64,000 nt of DNA, taken from Bremerella sp. P1. Its GTDB lineage: Bacteria; Planctomycetota; Planctomycetia; Pirellulales; Pirellulaceae. Under the pieces are notes generated by a model. That model saw only the letters and a program-made list of their open reading frames with translations, searched no databases and was not told the DNA's origin. The position numbers and the translations under genes were made by a program. Position 1 is the first letter of the stretch; each line of letters opens with the position of its first letter. The stretch is from contig NZ_CP118164.1 of NCBI RefSeq assembly GCF_028748185.1, positions 6,535,814 through 6,599,813 of the forward strand, in the 5' to 3' direction. Shown piece by piece: positions 55,606 to 64,000 of this stretch.

Positions 55606-55660
55606 GAATCGTTTCTCCGATGGCGTTCAATCAGATAGCTACGGGGTAAGAAAGGTAGGA

Positions 55661-56674
55661 TTAATATTCGCCGATCACCTGGCCGTCTTGCATGTTGCCC
55701 AGGTATTCCATGATCGTGTCGGTCGTTCCAGTCGTGTTGCTATGAATGGTTTCCGTCAGGAAGCTGACCGAACCGTCGGCAAACACGGCCATGGCACCGC
55801 CTGGGTGCAGGCTGGAGATACCGTGGTTTCGAGCCTGGTTCTTCGAGGTCGTCGAACCGATCACGATGTTCGGTGAAAACAACGTCGTGCACAGCGTGCG
55901 GTACAAGCCTTGGTCGAAGTTGGCTCGGTCTGGGTGCTGGTAATGATCGGGACCCTTACCGTTCTTATCACGGGTAGCGAACAGTTCGCTCGATCCAAAC
56001 CATTCCCGATTAAGAATGTAGGCACGTTCGGCAACCATCAGCGTATTGCTCGTACCGTCGGTGATGTCACGCATCCGCGTGTCGCTGTCCTTGAAGAACA
56101 TACCCGTCGCTCCGGTCGTTCCGTCGCCAAAGTTGGTGGCTTGATTCCCACGGACGTAAGCCGAGCTGTTCACTCCAACGTAGTTCGTCTTGGAAAGTCC
56201 CAGATTCGTCCCACCAGCGTTCTCGATCGCACACCCGGCACATTCGCTGGGCTTACTGACTTCGGGGCCAGCATCGGAAGGGCAGAGGAATGGCTCGTAA
56301 GTTCCCTGCATGACAGCCTGATTGTTGGTCAGGGCCTGGCTGGGATTCACGGTGCCAATTTGCAACGCATCGGTCACATTGCCCAGTTCCATGAACGGAA
56401 GAATGAACGCGGACCAGGTCCAATGGCCTTGGTTGTCTGAGATGCTCAACTCGATGTAGCCCGAGGGAAACGACTGGAAGGTGTCGTGATAGTTGTGCAT
56501 CGCCAGGCCGATCTGCTTCAAATTGTTCGAGCACTGCATCCGGCGAGCGGCTTCTCGGGCTTGCTGCACCGCTGGCAACAACAGGGCGATCAGCACACCG
56601 ATAATGGCAATCACAACCAGCAGTTCGACCAGCGTGAAGCCACGGCGAGAGAATGGAGAGGTTCGTTTAGTCAT
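55661..56674 (-). CDS. DUF1559 domain-containing protein, copy 3
   Basis: A 337-residue DUF1559 protein: [20 protein letters not shown] at the N-terminus and [21 protein letters not shown] at the C-terminus. ATG 56674 precedes the short basic leader [12 protein letters not shown]. It has a Cys-containing loop ([12 protein letters not shown]) not present in copies 1 and 2. Confidence 0.93.
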   Translation of the reverse strand: MTKRTSPFSRRGFTLVELLVVIAIIGVLIALLLPAVQQAREAARRMQCSNNLKQIGLAMHNYHDTFQSFPSGYIELSISDNQGHWTWSAFILPFMELGNVTDALQIGTVNPSQALTNNQAVMQGTYEPFLCPSDAGPEVSKPSECAGCAIENAGGTNLGLSKTNYVGVNSSAYVRGNQATNFGDGTTGATGMFFKDSDTRMRDITDGTSNTLMVAERAYILNREWFGSSELFATRDKNGKGPDHYQHPDRANFDQGLYRTLCTTLFSPNIVIGSTTSKNQARNHGISSLHPGGAMAVFADGSVSFLTETIHSNTTGTTDTIMEYLGNMQDGQVIGEY

Positions 56675-57106
56675 GAGGCATCCAATAGAAACAAGGAATA
56701 AGGAAGGATAAGGACGGCACCGCAGCACCTAATCGGGGACCGGACAAAAATTGGACTCATTTGGGTAAGTCCGGCCTAATGGTGGAGCCAGCCAAGCAAT
56801 AAAAAACTGATAAGAACTGGCATTTAAACGCGTAAGGGAACTTAATCGTCCCTCTCCATGTTTCGTACGCCACCATTCCGGCTTACTATCAGATTCCCAG
56901 AAATTCGCAGGAAAAACCTGTCAAGGCATTCCATGCCACCCATTAGGACTGCAATGCGATTAGCAAGCTAAGTGGTTAGCCGTGCACGCCTCCGACCTAG
57001 GGCAAATCTCTACGCGACTTTGCCTGAACGGCGTGTTTCCTGGACCTGAATAGGCTTTCTCCGTCCTTCCTAGAATCCAAGCAAGCAATTCAATCAGGAC
57101 TAAAGC
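56675..57106. other. Divergent intergenic region
   Basis: About 430 AT-rich bases between DUF1559 copy 3 and the phosphatase gene. No RNA gene, repeat or clear hairpin with T-tract was seen. Confidence 0.4.
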
Positions 57107-57553
57107 ATGAAAATAGAGGTCAAGTCGCGTGAAGGAGCAAAGAGTTTTTCGGCTAACGTCCCCTGGGCAGCTATAAGCATTGCCACCTACAGCGACGAAT
57201 TCCCGGAATTGTCACGGATCAACCGCCGCGCCCTGCTCCAAATAGATTTTGCTGACGTGACGAAACCCGAGGATACTAAGCGAATTGATGCATTGGTCGG
57301 AAAGCAGGGCAGCAGATTTTTCAATGCCAATCACGCTCACAGAATCTTGGACTTCTATGCAAGAATGTGTGGAATTGACCAAATCCTTGTCCATTGCGAG
57401 CAAGGCTATTCACGAAGCCCTGCCGTCGCGGCTATTCTTCATAGAATCTCGGATGGCACTAGCGATCAATTATTCTTTCAAGACTTCGATCCCAACCGCC
57501 ATGTTTACAATCTACTGCTTGAAGTAGCCCGTGATCGTCAGTTATTGACGTGA
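57107..57553 (+). CDS. CX5R (dual-specificity-like) protein phosphatase
   Basis: A 148-residue single-domain phosphatase. The active site is ILVHCEQGYSRSPAVAAILH, with nucleophile Cys97 and Arg103 in HCxxGxxRS form. The general acid is probably Asp48 or Asp50 (IDFADVTKP). No signal peptide. Substrate (protein, lipid or nucleotide) cannot be read. The gene stands alone, and its base use looks AT-richer than the neighbours, which might reflect transfer. Confidence 0.85.
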   Translation: MKIEVKSREGAKSFSANVPWAAISIATYSDEFPELSRINRRALLQIDFADVTKPEDTKRIDALVGKQGSRFFNANHAHRILDFYARMCGIDQILVHCEQGYSRSPAVAAILHRISDGTSDQLFFQDFDPNRHVYNLLLEVARDRQLLT

Positions 57554-57568
57554 TGAAACGCCAACTTG

Positions 57569-57976
57569 TCACCACGGGCCGATTACCCAATCAAGCGTCG
57601 CCAGCATGAATAAGAGAACGAACGACGCGCCGATGGCCAGAATGCTCAGAATCAGCCGCTGCCGTGCTCGTGTTGAGCCAATTGCCCGGCCCACGGCTCC
57701 CGCGACGCCGCCAGCCATGGCCACCAAGAGATATCCTCCCAGAAAGACGCCGTACATCAGCAGCGCGATCATGGCCGCCACAAGGTACTTCGGCCCCGTC
57801 ACGATGCCGCCGAAGGGGATCGGAAACCGAAAGAAGCTCACCATCAGGGCTGCGATAGGAACGGTAGAACCAACCGACCAAGCCGCGCCCTCGAAAATGG
57901 CAGCGACCAAAGAAATCGTATCCCTACGCTCAGGCGGCGAGCCTTCTTCCAGAGGAGATTCGTAAGGGTTGTTCAT
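57569..57976 (-). CDS. Small hypothetical membrane protein
   Basis: A 135-residue protein with three to four hydrophobic segments, including YLVAAMIALLMYGVFLGGYLL and LILSILAIGASFVLLFMLATL. ATG 57976 starts MNNPYESPLEEG, an N-terminus common in planctomycete small membrane proteins; the longer frame to 58126 overlaps the divergent gene and is not preferred. Function unknown. Confidence 0.7.
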   Translation of the reverse strand: MNNPYESPLEEGSPPERRDTISLVAAIFEGAAWSVGSTVPIAALMVSFFRFPIPFGGIVTGPKYLVAAMIALLMYGVFLGGYLLVAMAGGVAGAVGRAIGSTRARQRLILSILAIGASFVLLFMLATLDWVIGPW

Positions 57977-58108
57977 GCCCGATCCTTCTTTCCGGTTCGC
58001 GAACCGATCGCGGCTGAGGCGGTAAACATCACAACGGGCTGCTGTTGCATTATCATAGTCTCCTGACCGCTCCTCCGTATTCTTCCTTCCACCGATAGGG
58101 TATCCCAC

Positions 58109-58774
58109 GTGAAATCCATTTCGCACGTTTTACTTATGCTGTTGATCGTTTCCTGCTGCATGGTGCCGAGCCATCTCGTAGCCGACGAACCTTCCTCGTG
58201 GAAGTCGCTGTTCAACGGCAAAGATCTCACCGGTTGGCAGGCCAACACCCATCCCGAATCGTTCACCGTTACCGAGGGTATCTTGAAAGCCCACGGCAAG
58301 AATGGGATGTCGCACTTGTTTTATGTCGGAGACACCGGCCACGATGTTCCCTTCAAGGATTTTGAACTGGTCGCTGTGGCCCGCAGCGAGCCGGGCTCGA
58401 ACTCAGGTTTCTTCTTTCACACCGATCGCGAACTTCGCGGCGGCAAGTATCTGAACAAAGGGTACGAGGTTCAACTCAATAGTTCCACGAAAGAAAAGAA
58501 CAAAACGGGCAGTCTTTATGCCGTCGTTCAGGTTGACCAGTCGCCCGTCGATGAAACCGAGTGGTTTACGATCCGCATCCGCGTGCAAGGAAAACGCATT
58601 CAAGTCTACGTCAACGACCAGCAGATGGTCGACTACACCGAGCCCGACAACCCCGAGCGTCCCGCCAGTCGGGCCAAGCGTCTGATCGATCCCAACGGCG
58701 GAGCCCTCGCAATTCAAGCGCATGACCCCGGCAGCGTTTTCTACTTCAAGGAAATCCGCCTGCGCGAACTTTAA
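58109..58774 (+). CDS. DUF1080 family secreted protein (3-keto-disaccharide hydrolase-like)
   Basis: A 221-residue exported protein (VLLMLLIVSCCMVPSHLVAD signal). The start is GTG 58109; an internal ATG at 58136 would truncate the signal. The DUF1080 fold is clear: SLFNGKDLTGWQANTHPESF, FELVAVARSEPGSNSGFFFH, KYLNKGYEVQLNSSTKEKN, and GALAIQAHDPGSVFYFKEIR. Family members include enzymes reported to act on 3-keto-glycosides; the role here is inferred. Confidence 0.9.
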   Translation: MKSISHVLLMLLIVSCCMVPSHLVADEPSSWKSLFNGKDLTGWQANTHPESFTVTEGILKAHGKNGMSHLFYVGDTGHDVPFKDFELVAVARSEPGSNSGFFFHTDRELRGGKYLNKGYEVQLNSSTKEKNKTGSLYAVVQVDQSPVDETEWFTIRIRVQGKRIQVYVNDQQMVDYTEPDNPERPASRAKRLIDPNGGALAIQAHDPGSVFYFKEIRLREL

Positions 58775-58831
58775 TCGCTTGGTGCCGGTCTATCGTGCGA
58801 CAAAGGTCCAGCAGCAACAAAGGAGAAACGC

Positions 58832-59419
58832 ATGGAGACTCCCGGTAGCCAGGCATGGCTCGACGCAATGGCCGCGACCGCGGCTTCGTATCGGCGCATG
58901 ATCGATGCCACGGTCGATCAACTCTCCGATGCGGAACTCCATACGCGACCGGCCGAAGGGATCAACTCGGTCGCGATCCTGCTGCGGCACCTGGGTGGTA
59001 ACCTTCGCAGTCGCTGGACCGATCTCTTCACCACCGATGGCGAGAAGCCTGACCGAGATCGCGACACCGAATTCGAAGACTGGGAAGGAGACCGCGCGGC
59101 GCTGCAGGCCCAATTCGATACCGGCTGGCAGGCGTTGACTTCAGCCATCGAACAAATCGACGAGACAAACATCGATCAACCGGTTTTCATCCGCGGAGAA
59201 CGCCACACCATTGCTCAGGCCTTAACGCGATCGCTCACGCACATCACTTATCACGCTGGTCAGATCGCCATCGTGGCACGTATGGTTCACCAGGGCCCAT
59301 GGCATTGGCTCACAATCGCCCCCGGTCAAAGCCAACAGCACAACGAGCGTACGTGGGGAACCGCATCCAGCCGCAGTGTTTTTGAAGATCCAAGCCAAGG
59401 TGGCGATAAACCGAATTAA
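58832..59419 (+). CDS. DinB-like superfamily protein (DUF1572)
   Basis: A 195-residue four-helix-bundle protein. It has a good RBS (AAAGGAG, 8 bases upstream). The typical DinB/DUF1572 pattern is NSVAILLRHLGGNLRSRW, with His ligands also in LTHITYHAGQIAIVARM. Members bind a metal and may act as thiol-dependent transferases; the true activity is unproven. Confidence 0.88.
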   Translation: METPGSQAWLDAMAATAASYRRMIDATVDQLSDAELHTRPAEGINSVAILLRHLGGNLRSRWTDLFTTDGEKPDRDRDTEFEDWEGDRAALQAQFDTGWQALTSAIEQIDETNIDQPVFIRGERHTIAQALTRSLTHITYHAGQIAIVARMVHQGPWHWLTIAPGQSQQHNERTWGTASSRSVFEDPSQGGDKPN

Positions 59420-59655
59420 CAAGCCCAGCGAGAAGCCCCCGCGTTTGGACCGCAGGGTAAATCACTAACGGCAGCTTCCTGTTTAGTAATCGTCGTTCAT
59501 CGGCGATGAAACCCTCAACCGGGGCATCTTCCTTTGCGACAGAGACCAGCAACACACTCCGATCAAAAGCTGCCTACCTTTCCGCTTAAGGACATTTGGG
59601 ATACGCTTACCAGTAAGACATCTAACATCCCCACTTCGCCGAAAATGTTGTTCTC

Positions 59656-60609
59656 TTGATCGTCGTTCGACCCTTTCTCAACAGCGATCCTCCCAAACTG
59701 GTGGAACTCTGGAACCATCAGCCCATCAGTCGGGGACTTGCCCAGCCGATGGCGGTTACGCTGTTGGAAGCTCAGGTTCTTGCCAAGCCCTATTTCCAAC
59801 CCAAGAATCTCTTGATCGCCGAGATCGAAGGGAAGCTGGCCGGTATGGCGCACTTGGTCCTGAGCGGACCACTGCTGCCAGAAGACCTTCGTACGGGCAT
59901 CGCCAACTTGCCGATTGTCCTAGCGGCGAACATCCCTGAAGCAGCTGAGGTGGAAGATGCCCTGATTCATGCGGCCGAGGGCCTCGCGCGAGAAACCTCG
60001 GCCACGTCAATCCTGCTGGGGGGAACGTCCGATCCGGGCCCATTCTATTTCGGACTCGCCAAGGGAAGTTGCAACCGCGGTGCCTTAGTGTCCGATACGC
60101 GGATGATCGAATTGGCCGCTCGCCATGGTTTCGATCGCGCACAAGGTTGGCGCGTTTACAGTCGCGCTCTGCGAGGCTTCCGACCACCGGTCGATCGCAA
60201 CCAGATTGCTGCCCGACGCTCGTTAAACGTGATGCGTGAAGACGATCCGCCATTTGCCAGCTACCGCGATGCGTGCATCTACATGCATCAGCATCGCACG
60301 CGGTACTCGCTGATCCAGAAGAAGGATAGCCAGGAGCTTGCGCATCTGACGGTCGTTCAGATGGAAGCGTTTAGTCACCTTCGCGGTGTCCGCATGAGTG
60401 GCATCGTCGATATGGATAGCTTGAATGCCTGCACGCAGGTTCAGGCCCAGTTCTTCCTGGCCGAAACGCTGCGGCAAATGACCGAAGAAGGAACGGCTGT
60501 CGTCGAAACCCAGGTTGCCGCCGACAATGAGGTGCTCACCCAGGTCGTCGATACGCTCGGATTCGAAGTGATCGACGAACTTCGCCTGATGAGCAAGCCG
60601 ATCGATTAA
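59656..60609 (+). CDS. GNAT-like hypothetical protein
   Basis: A 317-residue protein whose only in-frame start near the 5' end is TTG 59656. The first ~150 residues look like a degenerate GNAT domain (VRPFLNSDPPKLVELWN, LLIAEIEGKLAGMAHLVL), and the last ~120 a second (MREDDPPFASYRDACIYM, MSGIVDMDSLNACTQVQAQFF). No clear acetyl-CoA loop is visible in either. It ends with a 4-base overlap with the convergent nitrilase gene. Confidence 0.7.
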   Translation: MIVVRPFLNSDPPKLVELWNHQPISRGLAQPMAVTLLEAQVLAKPYFQPKNLLIAEIEGKLAGMAHLVLSGPLLPEDLRTGIANLPIVLAANIPEAAEVEDALIHAAEGLARETSATSILLGGTSDPGPFYFGLAKGSCNRGALVSDTRMIELAARHGFDRAQGWRVYSRALRGFRPPVDRNQIAARRSLNVMREDDPPFASYRDACIYMHQHRTRYSLIQKKDSQELAHLTVVQMEAFSHLRGVRMSGIVDMDSLNACTQVQAQFFLAETLRQMTEEGTAVVETQVAADNEVLTQVVDTLGFEVIDELRLMSKPID

Positions 60610-61580
60610 GACGTCTCTTCCGTCGAAGCTTCCGAGAATCGGGCCTCGCGGGGTGAGAGTGCGCCGCCCTGTTTCTTCGTCAGAATGTCATACAGTTCGG
60701 GACGTCGCCCGCGGATCCAGCGGCGGCCGGTGCATTTGTCTAACAAGCTCATATCCAAGTCGGCAACGACGAGGCTGTCTTTCGGCTCGTCCACTTCCGC
60801 CGCAATCCTGCCGTAGCAGTCCAGGATCATTGCGTTTCCGGTACGGACTTCATCGTCGTCGAGACCGATCCCGTTGCTAAACAGAATGAACATGCCGTTA
60901 TCGTGCGCGCGAGCCGGCAACCAACGCAGCAGCCACTCGCGACCTTTCGGCCCGTTGACCTCCGCGGCTAGTCGCTCGGGATCGGTATCGCGGGCATGCC
61001 ATACTTCCGGATCGATGCGTCCCATCGCGTGCGGACTACGCGAAGCGGTCCCGCCCGTTTGATGCGGGGCCAGTAAGATATCCGCCCCCAGCAGGGCCGT
61101 CGCTCTGGCATTCTCCACCAGGTTGTTATCCCAGCAGATCAACACTCCCAGCTTGCAGCTCAGAGGCGAATCGAAGACCGTATACCGATCTCCGCTGCTC
61201 ATGTGCTGACTGATGAAGCAGTGCAGCTTTCGATGCGCGTGCACGTTTCCGTCAGGCATGGCCACGACATACGTGTTGTAAAGTTGGCCGTCACTGGCCC
61301 GTTCGATTAGCCCGGCGCCAACGACTATCTGATACTTTTCCGCGAGCTGCACGAGCGCAACGGTCGAAGGTCCGTCAGGGACTTCCTCGGCGAGCGCATC
61401 GATGGCGTCGCGGTCGAGCTTGTGGACATGCCAGTAACCGCTCAGGCACATCTCAGGAAAGGTGATCAAACGAACGTCTTGCTCGGCTGCCGATGCGACG
61501 AACCTGGCAACCTGGGCCAGGTTGGCTTCTTTATCGCCAGGGGCATGCTGAAACTGAACGGTCGCGGCGCGGATGATCAT
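60606..61580 (-). CDS. Carbon-nitrogen hydrolase (nitrilase superfamily)
   Basis: The 324-residue enzyme has the E-K-C triad: Glu in ITFPEMCLSGYWH, Lys in HRKLHCFI and Cys in VLICWDNNLVENARATAL. It likely cleaves an amide or nitrile; the substrate cannot be read. The start overlaps the stop of the HExxH lipoprotein by 4 bases (ATGA), so the two are translationally coupled. Confidence 0.9.
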   Translation of the reverse strand: MIIRAATVQFQHAPGDKEANLAQVARFVASAAEQDVRLITFPEMCLSGYWHVHKLDRDAIDALAEEVPDGPSTVALVQLAEKYQIVVGAGLIERASDGQLYNTYVVAMPDGNVHAHRKLHCFISQHMSSGDRYTVFDSPLSCKLGVLICWDNNLVENARATALLGADILLAPHQTGGTASRSPHAMGRIDPEVWHARDTDPERLAAEVNGPKGREWLLRWLPARAHDNGMFILFSNGIGLDDDEVRTGNAMILDCYGRIAAEVDEPKDSLVVADLDMSLLDKCTGRRWIRGRRPELYDILTKKQGGALSPREARFSEASTEETS

Positions 61581-62404
61581 GGCAGACGTGGTTTGTCGGC
61601 GGGGTAGGTCGTGCTGACGTGGCTGGCCAGTTTGAGTTCCGCTTGAGGAATCGTGTTGCGGATGGCCAGCGGAATCGGATCGACAATTTGCTTATCGCGG
61701 CGAGCCACCAGGTAGCCGCGGATGATATCAGAGCGTTGATTCTGCATCAGGTAATGAACCCACAGCCACGATTCGGCGTAGTCGGTGCTGGTCATCTGCT
61801 CAGGCTTGGCCAACGTCGCCAACCGTTCCAGGTCCGGCTGCCACTTGCCGGTATGCATGCCATCGGCCAGCCAAGGCAGGTGTTCGCGATTGAGTCGTCC
61901 CGGCACGCCAGCCACTTCGTAATACTCGGCCAGGCCTTCATCCAACCACAAGGGCAGGGTACCGACCGACGAATTAAGATATGCGTGCGTCAGCTCATGC
62001 CGTAGATCGGAAAGCACGCTTTCCGACCAGATCGCATAGACGTAGTACTCACCGCGCTCGACCACAAACAAAGCTCGGCGTCCGTTGAGCTGTGGGAAGT
62101 GCTGACGCGTGAACTCGGCGAAGGTCGTCCCGTCGCGGAAGATGCGGACGTGAATTTTGTCGTTCGAGAACGGAATGCCCAGGTCGTCTCGCAACTCCAT
62201 CTTCAGATTGCGGACCTCTTGCAACACCTGGCTATCGTCTTGCAGATCGAAGTCCGCTTCGATTTTCAGCGGGACATCATCGACGAAGGTCGGTGGCGCA
62301 TCGTGGATCTGGTTGTTCCAAATCGTACAACCAACCGCGAGCGAGACGCAGCAACTGACCAGCAGTGCCAGGCGAAGTTCGACAAGTTGATTGAAGCGGG
62401 CCAT
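61577..62404 (-). CDS. HExxH gluzincin-like lipoprotein (DUF1570/peptidase MA-like)
   Basis: A 275-residue lipoprotein (LLVSCCVSLAVGCTIWN lipobox). The zinc motif HELTHAYLNSSVGTLPLW is followed by LDEGLAEYYEVAG, giving the third ligand Glu. This is the arrangement of peptidase MA-like/DUF1570 proteins. It overlaps the downstream nitrilase by 4 bases. Peptidase activity is inferred. Confidence 0.85.
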   Translation of the reverse strand: MARFNQLVELRLALLVSCCVSLAVGCTIWNNQIHDAPPTFVDDVPLKIEADFDLQDDSQVLQEVRNLKMELRDDLGIPFSNDKIHVRIFRDGTTFAEFTRQHFPQLNGRRALFVVERGEYYVYAIWSESVLSDLRHELTHAYLNSSVGTLPLWLDEGLAEYYEVAGVPGRLNREHLPWLADGMHTGKWQPDLERLATLAKPEQMTSTDYAESWLWVHYLMQNQRSDIIRGYLVARRDKQIVDPIPLAIRNTIPQAELKLASHVSTTYPADKPRLP

Positions 62405-62428
62405 CCGTGGTCCTTGCGGGGTTCGAGG

Positions 62429-63571
62429 TTAGCCGACCGTTTGAGCATCGATCAGCTGATCAAGCTCTTCCTTGAGTTTCTCGAGCACTTCTTCATAGCC
62501 AAACGCGCCGAGAGCTTCCCCTCCGCGTTTGAGATTCACAAAGTTGGGACCGCACCAGAGGCCCAGGTCGGCGTCGTCGGTCTCGCCAGGACCGTTCACG
62601 CGGCAACCCATCACGGCGATGGTGATCTTATGATCCTTCGCGTACTCGGTCAGCTCTTTTACTTTGGCAGCCAGGTCGACGAACGCTTCGTTCTCGACTC
62701 GCGAACAGCTCGGGCAGCTGATGATGTTGAGCGTCTGCAGCCCGTAATCGACCACCGTGCGAACGCGGCCGGCGGCGATGTCGTCCAGGATCTTGCGGCC
62801 TGCTTCGATCTCTTCTCCCTTGCGAGAGTTAGGAACCGTCAGCGAGACGCGAATCGTGTCACCGATACCGGTGCCGATCAACTGCTCAAACGCGATGCGT
62901 GTCTTGATGATGCCGTCCGGCGGCATGCCGGCTTCGGTCACGCCCAAGTGCAGCGGCACGTCGGGGCGTTTCTCGGCGAAGCGGCGATTCACTTCGATCA
63001 CTTTTTGCGGGTCGCTATCCTTCAGCGAAACACAGAAGCGGTGGAAGTCCAGGCTGTCGACCAGGTCGCAGTGCTCCCAGGCACTTTCCAGCATGGGCGT
63101 AATCGAGTCGTCTTTTTCGTAGAGGGCCAGCTTGGCCGGGTCGACGCTGCCGCAGTTCACCCCAATGCGAACCGCACAGTCGTTGTCCTTGGCGATGCCA
63201 ATGATGTACTCGACCTTTTCCTGCCACGGCTTTTCTCGCTCGTGGTGGTAAAGGTGCCCAGGGTTGTAACGGATTTTATCGACGTGGGGAGCGACCAGTT
63301 CGGCCAGTCGGTAGTTCTCTTGCAGGTCGACCGAAAGGTTACCGGAGGTCTGCTTGCGAATCTCGGCAAGCGCTTCGGCGTCCTTCTTATTGTCGACCGC
63401 AATCCGGATGACATCGGCGCCGGCTTTCTCCAGGTCGGTAACCTGGGCGACGGTGGCGTCAATGTCCTGGGTCTTGGTCGCCGTCATGCTCTGGACGGCG
63501 ATCGGGTGGCCAGAGCCGATGGTGATGCTGCCGATCGCGACACTACGCGTCGGATTGCGAACGATTTCCAA
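62429..63571 (-). CDS. ispG: 4-hydroxy-3-methylbut-2-en-1-yl diphosphate synthase
   Basis: The 380-residue [4Fe-4S] enzyme of the MEP isoprenoid pathway reduces MEcPP to HMBPP. The N-terminal TIM barrel begins [20 protein letters not shown]. The cluster Cys residues are visible in [18 protein letters not shown] and [20 protein letters not shown]. The start is TTG 63571 with GGGAG ~10 bases upstream. The 517-residue opposite-strand frame over this gene is a shadow. Confidence 0.96.
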   Translation of the reverse strand: MEIVRNPTRSVAIGSITIGSGHPIAVQSMTATKTQDIDATVAQVTDLEKAGADVIRIAVDNKKDAEALAEIRKQTSGNLSVDLQENYRLAELVAPHVDKIRYNPGHLYHHEREKPWQEKVEYIIGIAKDNDCAVRIGVNCGSVDPAKLALYEKDDSITPMLESAWEHCDLVDSLDFHRFCVSLKDSDPQKVIEVNRRFAEKRPDVPLHLGVTEAGMPPDGIIKTRIAFEQLIGTGIGDTIRVSLTVPNSRKGEEIEAGRKILDDIAAGRVRTVVDYGLQTLNIISCPSCSRVENEAFVDLAAKVKELTEYAKDHKITIAVMGCRVNGPGETDDADLGLWCGPNFVNLKRGGEALGAFGYEEVLEKLKEELDQLIDAQTVG

Positions 63572-63648
63572 CGTTGTAAACTCCCACGGTTGAAAGACTT
63601 TTGCTGTATTGTCTACAACCGCAGTGGTTTTGGCAACATCACGATTGG

Positions 63649-64000
63649 TTAAGCTTTTGGGCCGTCGTAAGTGATCGGGTAAGCATCCCGGACCACCTTG
63701 GTCAGCGCTTCGACGAAGAAGTATTCGCCGAACATCACCGATTCGTCCACGCCCAGGTCTTTCTCGGTGTGGTAGACACCGTGCTTGAGGATGCCTTCCC
63801 AGCCTTCGTCGTTCACGGCCAAGTATTCTGGCGTGACCAGGGCATCGAGCATTGCCAAGGCGGTTTCTTTATATTGCGCCGCTTTCGCAGAGTCCTTCGT
63901 CTGCCGGCTCAGATCCAACAGGCCTGACGCGGCGATCGCTCCCGCCGAAGTCTCTTTCTGGGCTCCCCATGGGGCGGGCTTGCTCAGGTCGGCATCAAAG
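63649..64000 (-). CDS. Unsaturated glucuronyl hydrolase (GH88-like), C-terminal part
   Basis: The frame is open to the right edge of the window, so the N-terminal part is outside. The visible ~116 residues have [36 protein letters not shown] and [19 protein letters not shown], the last blocks of the GH88 alpha/alpha barrel. Members hydrolyse unsaturated uronic acids left by polysaccharide lyases, usually in the cytosol or periplasm. Call is family-level. Confidence 0.85.
   Translation of the reverse strand, partial: FDADLSKPAPWGAQKETSAGAIAASGLLDLSRQTKDSAKAAQYKETALAMLDALVTPEYLAVNDEGWEGILKHGVYHTEKDLGVDESVMFGEYFFVEALTKVVRDAYPITYDGPKA

Noticed and set aside
62099-63652. 517-codon open frame on the plus strand over ispG and the lipoprotein gene
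   Set aside because: It lies antisense to two strong genes with clear motifs; its translation has no recognisable domain and looks like codon-bias shadow.
1-64000. CRISPR array, insertion sequence, prophage or attachment site
   Set aside because: No regular direct repeats, transposase motifs or tRNA-flanking duplications were seen anywhere in the window.

Overview
The window looks like a chromosome segment of a planctomycete, most likely a marine Pirellulaceae-type organism (Blastopirellula/Bremerella/Rhodopirellula group). This is inferred from gene content, since no search was run. The pointers are three DUF1559 proteins with pilin-like N-termini, a giant PVC-type dehydrogenase/cytochrome c fusion, sulfatase, DUF1080, PQQ-like propeller and ceramidase-like secreted proteins, and a tetrahydromethanopterin (H4MPT) biosynthesis gene set. 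No phage, insertion sequence, CRISPR array or plasmid feature was seen.

Layout. 1-16.1 kb: the end of a XylR-type regulator (cut by the window edge), two unrecognised membrane proteins, a secreted LamG/DUF1080-like protein, a Tat-exported ceramidase-like protein, a 1559-residue fusion protein (deacetylase, FG-GAP, dehydrogenase domain, HEAT, cytochrome c), then a DUF389 membrane protein followed 3 bases later by a cyclic-nucleotide-binding/patatin gene broken by one in-frame amber codon. 16.2-20.9 kb: a bidirectional terminator, tRNA-Arg(ACG), ogt, an unknown gene, rnc, mgtE and a small unknown gene. 20.9-29.7 kb (minus strand): a tightly packed run of an SDR protein, a dihydropteroate-synthase-like protein, pabB, pabA, DUF447, beta-RFAP synthase, pdxJ, dapA and a glycosyltransferase. 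29.8-35 kb: a divergent FabD-like acyltransferase, a membrane-anchored PQQ-like propeller, a glycine-zipper lipoprotein and a secreted repeat protein.

35-57 kb: three DUF1559 plus small-lipoprotein modules lie among a Rieske protein, an acetyltransferase, a lipase-like hydrolase, a small HExxH protein, a thioredoxin-like protein, an SGNH hydrolase, arylamine N-acetyltransferase, an AraC regulator, a c-type cytochrome, a sulfatase, a bestrophin-like channel with DUF2625, a cold-shock protein, an outer-membrane-type beta-barrel, a beta-helix protein and a family 2 glycosyltransferase. 57-64 kb: a CX5R phosphatase, a membrane protein, DUF1080, a DinB-like protein, a GNAT-like protein, a nitrilase overlapping a HExxH lipoprotein, ispG, and the C-terminal part of a GH88 hydrolase running off the window.

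How the genes work together. The clearest system is the cofactor cluster at 23.8-29.7 kb. PabAB would make p-aminobenzoate, the beta-RFAP synthase would ribosylate and decarboxylate it, and the DHPS-like protein would be positioned to join it to a pterin. The cluster's first gene is an SDR protein that has lost three of the four canonical SDR catalytic residues. Together with the amber-split NTE-like gene, this is the part of the window most worth following up. The remainder reads as a typical planctomycete mix of secreted enzymes for sulfated or complex glycans and housekeeping genes.
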